Source of the DNA: Chlamydiia bacterium
GTDB lineage: Bacteria; Chlamydiota; Chlamydiia; Chlamydiales; Simkaniaceae
Direction of reading: 5' to 3'
Length of the DNA stretch: 64,000 bases
Assembly (NCBI GenBank): GCA_022601645.1
Contig: JAJACH010000001.1
Coordinates: forward strand, 1,129,743-1,193,742
Of this stretch, positions 41,044-50,064 are shown piece after piece. Below the pieces are notes generated by a model. The model saw nothing but the letters and a program-made list of their open reading frames with translations, did no database searches and was not told the origin of the DNA. How positions within the stretch are numbered: position 1 is the stretch's first letter; each line of letters opens with the position of its first letter. The translations under genes were made by a program, and so were the position numbers.

Positions 41044-42753
41044 CTAAGTATAATTTTCGATAAGTAGGCGGTGTATTGCACCGCCGCTTGTACAGCTAAG
41101 CGCTTTTTCAATCAGGCTCTCACACTCTACAACTGAAATTTTTCGCGTCATTTCCTTTACCTGTGGGATGTACCTTGAAGGAAGGGAAAGTTTTCGCAGG
41201 CCTAAACCGATCAGTAGCGGCGTGAATAGTGGGTTAGATGCGATTTCCCCACAAAGATTAATGGGTGTTCCATGGGGGCGAGCACTGTCGACAATGAATT
41301 TCAACGTGCGGATAACCGCGGGGTGCGTTGGTTGGTGGAGCTCGCGGACGGCGTGGTTTGCCCGGTCGGCGGCTAAGAGGAACTGGATAAGGTCGTTTGT
41401 TCCAATGGAGAAAAAATCGGTAATTTCTACGAGCTGGTCGATGATCAGGGCGGCAGCGGGTGTTTCTATCATAACGCCGAGTTCGTAGGTGCCCTCATAG
41501 CCAATTTCTCGAATAAGCAGTTCAATCAGCCGACGCGTTTCTTCTACTTCAAAGCTTGAGGTCACAAGTGGAATTAAGATACGGATGTGATCTTTTGTGG
41601 CAGAAAGAAGAGCGCGAAGTTGTGTTTCCAAGATGTCTTTTTCTTGGAGAAGGTAGCGGATAGCGCGGTGGCCCATAGCAGGGTTTGGTTCAGAGTGGGC
41701 TTCGTTGCGTCCTTTATCACCGCCAACATCAAAGAGACGGAAGGTCACAGGGAGGTCCCCTGTTTGCTCAAGCACATTTTGGTAAACAGCGGTTTGTTCT
41801 GCAGCTGTAAATTCATGGAGAGGTTTGTGCAAAAAGAGAAATTCAGTGCGAAAAAGACCAACCCCTTCAGCTCCATACCGCTTTAGGTCGCTTAGTTCAT
41901 CGACGATATCGACATTGGCGAAGATTTCGATGGCGGTATCATCTGTGGTAAGCGCCGGTTTTTGGGCAGATTCGTCATCAAAGAGCTCTGTATTTTTCAG
42001 TTTTTCTAAAAGCGTGAGATAGGCTTCTTTGGTTTCCTCAGACGGATTGACAATCACTTTCCCTTGTTCGCCGTCTACGATGACTTCAGAGCCATCATCG
42101 ATGCTTGCAAAGTCGATGCCTGCGACAAAGGGGATGTTTTTAGCACGAGCAATGAGTGCGGCGTGGGATGTGGATCCTCCAACTTCTGAGAGAAAAGCAC
42201 ACACGTTAGCGTGGGCAGCCTCGGCAGTATCCGATGGAACGAGCTCTTCAGCATAAAGGACAGATCCTTTTGGCACAGCTGGCATGGAATGGCGCTGAGG
42301 GTAGAGGTAATTCAAGATTCTTTTTGAGAGGTCTTTGACATCTAACAAGCGTTCTTTAAAGAAATCATCCCCAACTCGTGAGAATTGTTTCTCATATTCA
42401 CCGATGACAGAGCGAAAAACAGCTTCGGTATTTTGTTGCATGTCGCGGATTTGGTCTTCGACAACGGTGGTCATAAGTGGATCATCGAGCATTTGGATGT
42501 GTGTATCGATGATGGTAACAGCTTCTGTTGACCCTTCTTTGGCCAGAAAGCTTTGCAGGTCACAAAGATCGCGCTTTGAAGAGTGCACAGCGCGGCGATA
42601 ACGGTCAATTTCACGCTCAACGTCGGTGGCTGTGATGGAAAATTCAGGAATTTCTTCGTTTGATGGGAGGAGACAGTAGAGCCTGCCGATGGCAACACCA
42701 TCGCTAACAGGAACGCCTTGAAGTATGTTTTCGCTAGAGGTCTTGGAACTCAT
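41044..42753 (-). CDS. ptsI: PTS enzyme I (phosphoenolpyruvate-protein phosphotransferase)
   Basis: A 569-residue enzyme that moves phosphate from PEP to HPr. The phospho-His domain has GGSTSHAALIARAKNIPFVA (His about 190). The PEP-binding barrel shows GVGLFRTEFLFL, DVGGDKGRNEAH and FSIGTNDLIQFLLAADRAN, plus a catalytic Cys in INLCGEIASNPLF. No sugar-specific EII genes are in the window; Chlamydiae are known for partial PTS systems that seem regulatory. It overlaps ptsH by 20 bases. Confidence 0.93.
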   Translation of the reverse strand: MSSKTSSENILQGVPVSDGVAIGRLYCLLPSNEEIPEFSITATDVEREIDRYRRAVHSSKRDLCDLQSFLAKEGSTEAVTIIDTHIQMLDDPLMTTVVEDQIRDMQQNTEAVFRSVIGEYEKQFSRVGDDFFKERLLDVKDLSKRILNYLYPQRHSMPAVPKGSVLYAEELVPSDTAEAAHANVCAFLSEVGGSTSHAALIARAKNIPFVAGIDFASIDDGSEVIVDGEQGKVIVNPSEETKEAYLTLLEKLKNTELFDDESAQKPALTTDDTAIEIFANVDIVDELSDLKRYGAEGVGLFRTEFLFLHKPLHEFTAAEQTAVYQNVLEQTGDLPVTFRLFDVGGDKGRNEAHSEPNPAMGHRAIRYLLQEKDILETQLRALLSATKDHIRILIPLVTSSFEVEETRRLIELLIREIGYEGTYELGVMIETPAAALIIDQLVEITDFFSIGTNDLIQFLLAADRANHAVRELHQPTHPAVIRTLKFIVDSARPHGTPINLCGEIASNPLFTPLLIGLGLRKLSLPSRYIPQVKEMTRKISVVECESLIEKALSCTSGGAIHRLLIENYT

Positions 42754-43000
42754 CGTCGAATGCTCTTTTCAGCTCCTTTAAAGTTTCTTCTTCGTCATCT
42801 CCTGTCACCTGGATAGAAATTTTAGCATTCCTACCGGCGGCCAAAACAAGGAGGCTCATTATACTACGTGCGTTAATTGTTGCCTCGTTATATGTGAAAA
42901 AAACAGAAGATTTCTTGCTTTGTAGCAGTTTGACAATCGCAGATGCGGGGCGCACATGTAGTCCTAGTTTGTTTTTCACTTTGACTTCACCTTCAATCAC
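42734..43000 (-). CDS. ptsH: Phosphocarrier protein HPr
   Basis: An 88-residue phosphocarrier if started at the GTG at 43000, which gives the normal family length and has AAAAAGG six bases before it; the TTG frame from 43027 is nine residues longer. His15 lies in KNKLGLHVRPASAIV and the regulatory Ser46 in NARSIMSLLVLAAG. Both phosphorylation sites are intact, so it can accept phosphate from ptsI and from HprK. It overlaps hprK by eight bases. Confidence 0.9.
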   Translation of the reverse strand: MIEGEVKVKNKLGLHVRPASAIVKLLQSKKSSVFFTYNEATINARSIMSLLVLAAGRNAKISIQVTGDDEEETLKELKRAFDDEFQDL

Positions 43001-43940
43001 GTGGCACCTTTTTGGTTCTTTTTGCAATTTCTTGTAAAAGTTTTGTGTTAAACTCTTTAGCGGAATGATAACCCATTTTTTTAAGGCGGTGGTTTAAAAC
43101 GGTGGTTTCGATCAGCAAAACGACATCGCGCCCAGGTTTTACAGGGAGTAAGTAGGATGGAACTTTGATGCCTAGAAGATCGTCATAACGCTCTTCGAGC
43201 CCCACGCGGTCGTAGAAATGGGTATCGTCCCACACTTCGAGTTTGATGATCATATCGATTCGTCTTGATTCACTAATACAGACAGCGCCGTAAAGATGGG
43301 CGACGTTGATGATGCCAATGCCGCGGATTTCGAGGAGGTGACGGGTTAGTTCTGGACCTGACCCTTCTAAGTACCCACCTTCTCGCTTTTTAATTTTAAC
43401 GACATCATCAGAGATGAGGCGGTGCCCGTGCTCGATCAAGCCAAGGGCTGCCTCACTTTTCCCAACAGAGGAATCGCCTTGGATCAAGACGCCTACACCA
43501 AACGCTTCGACTAGGGTGCCATGGACTGAGATTTTCTTAGAAAATTCCTCGCTTAAGATGACGGCGAGTTTATTAAAAAAGCTCATGGTAGGAAGAGAGG
43601 TGGTGATCAAGGGGACGTTGTAATCGGCGCAAAGACTGATAATTTCTTTGCACGGCTTGTAGCTTCTCGCGACGATCACCGCAGGAATTTTGGGGTGAAT
43701 CACAAGTTTCAATCGGTCATAGCGGATTTCTTGAGGGAGATTCTTTACATAGCTGATTTCAGCGCGGCCAAAAATTTGGATCCGTCTACCAGGCTTTGCT
43801 TTCATATAACCTGAAAGAGACAAGCCAGGGCGCTGCAGCTCGGGAACTTTTACCTTTCGAAGGAGTCCTTTTTCCCCGGCCTTGAGGCGCATTTTAAGTT
43901 CTGGTCCAAAGGTTTGAAGTAAGTGTTTGATAGTGGGCAT
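42993..43940 (-). CDS. hprK: HPr kinase/phosphorylase
   Basis: A 315-residue bifunctional enzyme that phosphorylates and dephosphorylates Ser46 of HPr. The P-loop is IQGDSSVGKSEAALGLIEHG at about 152-171, followed by LISDDVVKIKKREGG. The HprK signature LLEIRGIGIINVAHLYG is present near 205. An N-terminal DRTGG-like domain covers residues 1-125. It begins TAATG on the stop of the previous gene. The kinase, its substrate and enzyme I form one operon, giving a nitrogen/carbon sensing loop rather than sugar uptake. Confidence 0.92.
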   Translation of the reverse strand: MPTIKHLLQTFGPELKMRLKAGEKGLLRKVKVPELQRPGLSLSGYMKAKPGRRIQIFGRAEISYVKNLPQEIRYDRLKLVIHPKIPAVIVARSYKPCKEIISLCADYNVPLITTSLPTMSFFNKLAVILSEEFSKKISVHGTLVEAFGVGVLIQGDSSVGKSEAALGLIEHGHRLISDDVVKIKKREGGYLEGSGPELTRHLLEIRGIGIINVAHLYGAVCISESRRIDMIIKLEVWDDTHFYDRVGLEERYDDLLGIKVPSYLLPVKPGRDVVLLIETTVLNHRLKKMGYHSAKEFNTKLLQEIAKRTKKVPRD

Positions 43941-44632
43941 TAAAGCGACTCCAAGTAATAGATCATCCAGTCTTCAAAGGCGGGAAAGGCGAGGTCGCGT
44001 TTTTGTTTAGATGGCGAGATAAATCCCTCGCGCAGTGAAACAAGAACATTGCCCATACTACTTGTTGGGTACCAGGTGGTGTAAAAACATTGGTACACAT
44101 CAAGGTCTTTGTAGTGATAGAAGGGAATAAGACATTTTGGGTCTATGAGGTCCGTGCCGTCTTTAAGCTCGCCAAAAGCCACTTTATCCTGAACCTCGCT
44201 CCATGTTTCGCGCACTTGTTGCCAACGAATAAGTCCTGTATCCATGTGCCGAAAAAAGCCGTTGTGAATCGAGAAGAATTTGAGATAGTCATCAGGGAGT
44301 TTAACGCCAAGATCGAGATGGGAAATATTTGGGGGCTCCCCTACATAGAAGGTCGAATTATTTGCTAAACTGTAAACAATGTGTGCGCTATCCCCAACTA
44401 AAAAAACGTCGACGCCATCTAGAGATCGAAAAAAACGGGCAAGGGCTTCACTTAAATGAGGAGCGTAGGGCAACTTCGAAAGCCAGTATCCCTGAACAAA
44501 CTCGATCCGATCCTCTGGCGAAAGCCTAGAGAGTTCGAACCAGCCACGGGGAATGTTGTCATACGATCCGTTCCACTCCACCTTCGATAAAGGGGTGTAG
44601 TTCTTGTATGCACTGATAACGCGGTCATTCAT
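43940..44632 (-). CDS. SMI1/KNR4-like protein at the head of the hprK-pts operon
   Basis: A 230-residue soluble protein. The middle part (LPDDYLKFFSIHNGFFRHMD, then IPFYHYKDLDVYQCFYTTWY) resembles the SMI1/KNR4 (SUKH) fold, in which a conserved L-P-x-D-Y/F-x-x-F-x-x-x-N-G precedes strands. The N-terminus is unrecognised. Its stop is shared with the hprK start (TAATG), so it is expressed with the PTS genes. SUKH proteins are often immunity or binding proteins; in Chlamydiae a gene of unknown function occupies this place. The role is open. Confidence 0.55.
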   Translation of the reverse strand: MNDRVISAYKNYTPLSKVEWNGSYDNIPRGWFELSRLSPEDRIEFVQGYWLSKLPYAPHLSEALARFFRSLDGVDVFLVGDSAHIVYSLANNSTFYVGEPPNISHLDLGVKLPDDYLKFFSIHNGFFRHMDTGLIRWQQVRETWSEVQDKVAFGELKDGTDLIDPKCLIPFYHYKDLDVYQCFYTTWYPTSSMGNVLVSLREGFISPSKQKRDLAFPAFEDWMIYYLESL

Positions 44633-44705
44633 ACGCTCACATCATAAAAGAGAATGGACTTCGAATCAAACCTATTCTATAATGAAAGAAAAAGGATCGA
44701 AGAAA

Positions 44706-45974
44706 ATGGCTTACCCGCGCACTGTGATTATCGGTGGAGGATTTGGTGGAATTAACTGCGCAAAAACGCTTAGGCGTTCGAAGCAAGATATTTTGCTTCT
44801 CGACAAAAAAAATCACCATCTTTTCCAACCCCTACTCTATCAAGTAGCAGCGGCCGCGCTTTCTCCAGCAGACATTGCAACGCCTCTTCGAGAAATTTTA
44901 CGGGATCAAAGCAACACGACGGTGATGATGTCCGATGTGAAGGCCATTCACAAGGATCAACGCTCGATTGAAACGGCCAAAGGTGAAATGATCCCCTACG
45001 ATTACCTTGTTGTAGCTGTTGGTGCCTCCCATTCATATTTTGGGAATGATCAGTGGGCGCCTTTAGCTCCAGGCCTTAAAACCATCAGTGACGCGCTCGA
45101 TATTCGAGAGAGAATTCTCCTCTCCTTTGAGAAAGCTGAGAGGCTCGATTCGATTGAAGAGGCTGCAAAATTTCTCAATTTTGTGATTGTTGGCGCTGGG
45201 CCAACAGGAGTTGAAATGGCTGGGGCGATTGCTGAGATTGCACATAAAACGATGTTTAAAAACTTTCGCCGCATCAATCCCAAGAAGTCAAAAATCTACC
45301 TTATTGAAGGGGCGCCGCGCGTTTTACCGCCGTATCCTGAAACCCTCTCTTACAAAGCGAAATTTGCGCTTGAGAAGATGGGGGTCAAGGTGATGACCGA
45401 TAAGATTGTCACGAACATCACAGAAGATGGCGTCCATATTGGGGATGAATATATTGAAGCGCGCAATGTCATTTGGGCTGCGGGAAACCAAGCTTCTCCC
45501 CTCTTAAAGACACTTGATGTGCCACTCGACCGCCAAGGGCGCGTTCTCGTCGGACCAGATCTCACAGTACCAGATCACCCAGAAATCTTTGTCATTGGCG
45601 ATTCTGCCTGTGCCATGGGCAAGGATGAGAAACCGCTTCCCGGTGTGGCATCTGTTGCCATTCAACAAGGCCGCTATGTTGGAAAACTCCTGCGTAAAGA
45701 AGTTCCTCCAAGCCTTCGTCCCAAGTTTAAGTACTTTGACAAAGGATCGATGGCTACCATCGGCACAAATAAAGCGGTGATGGTGTTTGGCAAACTTAAG
45801 CTTGCCGGCCTTTTAGCTTGGATTGCTTGGGGATTTGTTCACGTCGCTTACTTAGTTGGGTACCGCTCGCGCTTTGGCGTCTTGCTTGAGTGGGTTTTCC
45901 ACTACATGACAGGGATGCGTGGCGCACGCCTTATCCGCTCGAGTATCGATGACGATCTTAGCTCGACCTCTTGA
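44706..45974 (+). CDS. ndh: Type II NADH dehydrogenase (NDH-2)
   Basis: A 422-residue membrane-peripheral flavoenzyme that passes electrons from NADH to quinone without pumping. FAD-binding GGGFGGINCAKTLRRS is at about 9-24, NAD-binding IVGAGPTGVEMAGAIAEIAH near 160, and the FAD signature IFVIGDSACAMG near 295. AWIAWGFVHVAYLVGYRSR is a typical C-terminal membrane-contact helix. I start at ATG 44706; an upstream in-frame ATG at 44682 is possible. It overlaps the comEC-like gene by 26 bases. Confidence 0.88.
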   Translation: MAYPRTVIIGGGFGGINCAKTLRRSKQDILLLDKKNHHLFQPLLYQVAAAALSPADIATPLREILRDQSNTTVMMSDVKAIHKDQRSIETAKGEMIPYDYLVVAVGASHSYFGNDQWAPLAPGLKTISDALDIRERILLSFEKAERLDSIEEAAKFLNFVIVGAGPTGVEMAGAIAEIAHKTMFKNFRRINPKKSKIYLIEGAPRVLPPYPETLSYKAKFALEKMGVKVMTDKIVTNITEDGVHIGDEYIEARNVIWAAGNQASPLLKTLDVPLDRQGRVLVGPDLTVPDHPEIFVIGDSACAMGKDEKPLPGVASVAIQQGRYVGKLLRKEVPPSLRPKFKYFDKGSMATIGTNKAVMVFGKLKLAGLLAWIAWGFVHVAYLVGYRSRFGVLLEWVFHYMTGMRGARLIRSSIDDDLSSTS

Positions 45975-47283
45975 TCGAATCGCTTTTCTCTACCCCTACC
46001 TCATTTATGGAGCAGCAGCGTTAATTGGCATTGCCATCGCAAAAACGGGGATGCCTTTTTTACTCTTGTTCACCCTCCCTCTCTTAATGCATCGGATTAC
46101 CCCTTTATTCATCGCTCTATTTTTCATCCTCTATGCACAGATCATTCCCCATCACTCAAACGCCACCGCTCCCTTTGATTTCAAAATCCATTCGATGACC
46201 ACCAAAACAACGCCTTTTCACACCCTCTACCGTTACGATGGAACGGTTAATGGATTTGGCCGCGTGTGTTATTTCTCGCGCGACCAATCTCTTAAAGCCC
46301 CGGTCTATCGCATAGAAAAGGGAAGTTTAAAAAATGGGTACATTAAGTGTCGAAAACCGATTCCCCAATCAAAGAAAACAAGCCTTGCCTACAAACGGTT
46401 TCAATTAAAAAAGAAGGTCGCAGCCTTCATCAAAAAGAACTACCCAACACGTGAGCACCATGAGCTTTTAACTGCCTTGACAACAGGCATTAGAACCAAT
46501 CACTTGATGACCTATCAGTTTGCACGCCTCGGCCTCGCTCACCTTCTCGCCATCTCAGGATTCCACTTTGCGCTTTTAGGCTATCTCCTCTATCGATGTC
46601 TTCTCCCCTTTCTCGCCCCTTCAAGCACGAACATCTACCTCCTTATCTTGCTCTCTATTTATTTCGTATTTTTAGGACCAAGCCCATCAATTTCCCGCGC
46701 CTATATCGCTGCGCTTTTAGTGCTTTTCGCCCCATTTGTTCACCAGCATCCAAACCCGATTAATGCGCTTGGGTTTGCTCTGATGGTCGCGCTTATTGCC
46801 AATCCTCATATCGCACAAAATGCTGGTTTCCAACTCTCGTTTGCCGCGACACTTGGGATATTAACCGGGACTAAAACAATCCTAAATTGGATAAATCGCC
46901 TTTTGCCACCGCCAACCCCTTATGAACTTAAACGCACGCACTACCCCCTCTTTTACAAGCTCAGCAAACCAATCCGTCCTCTGCTAGCGCTTAATCTCTC
47001 AGTCCATCTAGCCACTCTCCCCATTTTGCTAACAACCTTTCATACGTTCCCGCTTGCCTCGCTTATCTATAATCTTTTTTTTCCTTTCCTGATCACTTTG
47101 ACCCTCGCCCTGTTTTGCCTTCAGCTCCACGCTCTGAACATTCCCCTCTTGCATCTCATCCATCATCTCCTCTCGGCTCCACCCTCGCCCCTTCTCCTGG
47201 ATCTTACGATTCCCCTCCCCCTGATTCTCACCCCGCTTCTTCTCGCCCTCACCCTTCGCACCAAGGAAGCTGTTTACGCTTGA
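45949..47283 (+). CDS. ComEC/Rec2-like competence membrane protein (short form)
   Basis: A 444-residue membrane protein. The Competence domain signature LGLAHLLAISGFHFALLGYL lies at about 193-212, followed by LGPSPSISRAYIAALLVLF and NAGFQLSFAATLGILTG. About ten membrane helices are predicted. A small N-terminal soluble part precedes (with CYFSRD and CRKPIPQ). It lacks the C-terminal metallo-beta-lactamase domain of full ComEC. It should form the inner-membrane channel for single-stranded DNA uptake. Confidence 0.83.
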   Translation: MTILARPLDRIAFLYPYLIYGAAALIGIAIAKTGMPFLLLFTLPLLMHRITPLFIALFFILYAQIIPHHSNATAPFDFKIHSMTTKTTPFHTLYRYDGTVNGFGRVCYFSRDQSLKAPVYRIEKGSLKNGYIKCRKPIPQSKKTSLAYKRFQLKKKVAAFIKKNYPTREHHELLTALTTGIRTNHLMTYQFARLGLAHLLAISGFHFALLGYLLYRCLLPFLAPSSTNIYLLILLSIYFVFLGPSPSISRAYIAALLVLFAPFVHQHPNPINALGFALMVALIANPHIAQNAGFQLSFAATLGILTGTKTILNWINRLLPPPTPYELKRTHYPLFYKLSKPIRPLLALNLSVHLATLPILLTTFHTFPLASLIYNLFFPFLITLTLALFCLQLHALNIPLLHLIHHLLSAPPSPLLLDLTIPLPLILTPLLLALTLRTKEAVYA

Positions 47284-47324
47284 CGAATTTTAATTTCTGC
47301 CCCATAATATCACGGTATTGATGC

Positions 47325-47399
<75 letters not shown>

Positions 47400-47448
47400 C
47401 TCTTTTTTTTACTTGGCAGTTTAAAATAGCAAACAAAAGAGAACAAAG

Positions 47449-47709
47449 ATGCCTCAGTCCCTTCAACCCCACTTAGAAAGTCTTCATCACGATGTCGATA
47501 TTGCAAAAGCATCGATAAATAACAGCGACCTTCCTCCAAGCGAAAAACAAGAGCTGACTCACAGAGTCGATGCCTGCCTTTCTCATATTAGCCACATTCC
47601 AACTCATGGGGAACCAAGCATGGCTGACGGCGTAACAATTGCCGAAGCAAGCTCTAGGTTAAGTGACGTCTTAACAGAACTTTGGGGCAAGCTGATTGTG
47701 ACTGATTAA
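47449..47709 (+). CDS. Uncharacterised small helical protein
   Basis: An 86-residue protein of unknown family, mostly helical and acidic (LESLHHDVDIAKASINNSDL; PPSEKQELTHRVDACLSHIS). No signal peptide or membrane helix. AGAGAAC before the ATG is a weak ribosome binding site. It lies 40 bases before ftsK and may share its transcript. Possibly a chaperone-like or phage-type helical protein, but there is no positive evidence. Confidence 0.45.
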   Translation: MPQSLQPHLESLHHDVDIAKASINNSDLPPSEKQELTHRVDACLSHISHIPTHGEPSMADGVTIAEASSRLSDVLTELWGKLIVTD

Positions 47710-47748
47710 CGCTTTAATTTTTATTTTTGCTGTGGTATAGATTTGCTT

Positions 47749-50064
47749 ATGGGAGATGATACCCAAGAAAAAGTGAGTTCACATCCAGAAGCAAAAGGCC
47801 TTCTCATTATCGGCGCTTGCCTAGCGCTGTTTTTGTGTTTACTCACCTTTCAATATGGCGACCACACGAGAAACTGGCTCGGTTTAATCGGCTACATTAT
47901 AGCCTTTGGCTTGCAGTATCTCTTTGGACTTAGCTCCTACCTTGTTATCGGTTTTTGCACCTGGATGGGGTGGAAGTGGCTCTCTTCAAACGAACCACCA
48001 AAATTTCTATCAAAGGCCATTTACTTTGGTATCATCGTGCTTTGTGCTAGCATGCTCTTTAATCTGTTTGCTGAAATTACGCCTCCAGAAAACCCCTTTA
48101 TCAAGTCAAGAGTCTACTCAGAATCGGTTGTCTTAAAATACCCCTATCCTCATCGCTATATCCGCTATTATTTAGGCGGTGCACCGCTTTATTATCTCTA
48201 CCGCGATCTTCCGACATTTAATCTCGCACACATGCTTTCGAACATTGGTATTTTCCTCACTTTTTCGATGATTTTGCTCGTGTCTTTAATGCTTTTGACA
48301 AATACACGACTCTCTCATATCGGTCATTTTTTCGCAGTGACCTACCGCGGTACCGTCGATCTTTTCAAACGCTTTTACACCTCTTTAAAACCCCTTTCAA
48401 TCGATGCCGAGTCCGAAGAGTTTAACTACAAGAGCATTGAGAAATCCCTTGCGATTCCTCCTCGTAAAGCCATGCCGCCTCCCATGACAAAACCGCCAAC
48501 GATAAAAAAAAAACTCGCCCTCCCAGAATCCCCAAAGGTGCCATTAAGTCCCGTTCAAACCATCCAAACAGGCCCTACAGAGACAGTCAAACCACGCGCC
48601 TTAAAATCAGAAAAGACGATTTACGACGGTGACTATAACAACTACAAATTGCCTCCCTTAACACTTTTGACTCCCGCAAAAAAAATCGACATGTCAACGC
48701 TCAAAAGGGACCTCAAACGGCAAGCCGACATCCTAGAAGAAACGCTACTTAGCTTTGGCGTGGAAGCTCATGTTGGACGCATCAATTGCGGCCCAACCAT
48801 CGCCTCATTTGAAGTACACCCCCCAACGGGTGTCAAAGTGCAAAAAATCAAAGTGCTTGAAAATGACATCGCACTTAACATGGAAGCATCTTCCATTCGG
48901 ATCATCGCCCCCATTCCAGGAAAAGCAGCCGTGGGTGTTGAAGTCCCCTCACCAAAAGCGCAAGAAGTAGGCTTTAGAGAGATGCTGCAAAACTATCAGA
49001 AATTAAAAGGGTATGAAATCCCGATCATGGTAGGGAAAACCGTTTCAGGAGAAGATGTCTATTCAGACTTAGCAAAAATGCCACATTGTCTGATTGCAGG
49101 AGCAACTGGCGCTGGTAAATCGGTTTGCATTAATTCAATTGTCCTTTCGATTCTTATGAACGCACGCCCCGATGAAGTGAAACTCCTGCTGATCGACCCG
49201 AAGAAAGTTGAACTCTCAGGGTATAGCGAACTCCCTCATATGATTGCCCCCGTAATTACAGAAGCCCAAGGCGCCTACGCCGCTCTGAATTGGCTTGTAA
49301 AAGAGATGCTCCACCGCTACGAAATCCTCAAGCAAATTGGCCTGAGAAACATTTCTGCCTTCAATAAAAGAAAGCCAAAAATCAAACAAGAAGAAGCGCT
49401 TAATATCCCGATTCCCAAACGAATGTCCTACATCGTTTGCATTATCGATGAATTCGCTGACCTTATGATGGCTTCGTCCTCTGATCTTGAAACACCGATC
49501 GCACGCATCGCCCAAATGGCGCGCGCTGTCGGAATTCACCTTGTCCTCGCAACACAAAGACCATCGCGTGAAGTGATCACCGGTCTTATTAAAGCAAACT
49601 TCCCGACCCGGATCGCCTTTAAAGTTGCAAGCCGCGTCAACTCACAAATTATCCTAGATGACAACGGCGCCGAAACACTTCTTGGCAACGGTGATCTACT
49701 TCTTTTGCCGCCAGGAACTGCCCAACTCACTCGCGCCCAAGGCGTCTTCGTGCGCGACAAAGACATCAACAACGTCGTCGAACACATCTGCTCCCAGGCT
49801 CCCACCCAATACCTTATCAAATCCTTCGACCAAATGGGCCGCCAAGAATCAGATGTCGCCCCCAAAGATGACCTTTACTCAGAAGCCCGTGCCATCGTTA
49901 TTGAAACCGGGAGCGCCTCCACCACCTACTTACAACGTAAACTCAAAATTGGGTACGCAAGAGCCGCCTCCTTAATGGATGAACTCGAAGACAACGGCGT
50001 CATCGGCCCTCAAGAAGGAAGCCGCCCTCGCCAAGTCCTCTCACAGGAGTGGCAAGACGAATGA
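47749..50064 (+). CDS. ftsK: DNA translocase FtsK
   Basis: A 771-residue septal DNA pump. Four membrane helices lie in the first 190 residues (GLLIIGACLALFLCLLTF, IIAFGLQYLFGLSSYLVIGF and two more). A Pro-rich linker (about 230-300) follows, then the RecA-like motor with Walker A ATGAGKSVCIN (about 450), Walker B CIIDEFADLMM and ARAVGIHLVLATQRPS. A C-terminal winged-helix gamma domain (YLQRKLKIGYARAASLMDEL) reads polar DNA motifs. The linker is short, as in other Chlamydiae. It ends with an ATGA overlap on the next gene. Confidence 0.93.
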   Translation: MGDDTQEKVSSHPEAKGLLIIGACLALFLCLLTFQYGDHTRNWLGLIGYIIAFGLQYLFGLSSYLVIGFCTWMGWKWLSSNEPPKFLSKAIYFGIIVLCASMLFNLFAEITPPENPFIKSRVYSESVVLKYPYPHRYIRYYLGGAPLYYLYRDLPTFNLAHMLSNIGIFLTFSMILLVSLMLLTNTRLSHIGHFFAVTYRGTVDLFKRFYTSLKPLSIDAESEEFNYKSIEKSLAIPPRKAMPPPMTKPPTIKKKLALPESPKVPLSPVQTIQTGPTETVKPRALKSEKTIYDGDYNNYKLPPLTLLTPAKKIDMSTLKRDLKRQADILEETLLSFGVEAHVGRINCGPTIASFEVHPPTGVKVQKIKVLENDIALNMEASSIRIIAPIPGKAAVGVEVPSPKAQEVGFREMLQNYQKLKGYEIPIMVGKTVSGEDVYSDLAKMPHCLIAGATGAGKSVCINSIVLSILMNARPDEVKLLLIDPKKVELSGYSELPHMIAPVITEAQGAYAALNWLVKEMLHRYEILKQIGLRNISAFNKRKPKIKQEEALNIPIPKRMSYIVCIIDEFADLMMASSSDLETPIARIAQMARAVGIHLVLATQRPSREVITGLIKANFPTRIAFKVASRVNSQIILDDNGAETLLGNGDLLLLPPGTAQLTRAQGVFVRDKDINNVVEHICSQAPTQYLIKSFDQMGRQESDVAPKDDLYSEARAIVIETGSASTTYLQRKLKIGYARAASLMDELEDNGVIGPQEGSRPRQVLSQEWQDE

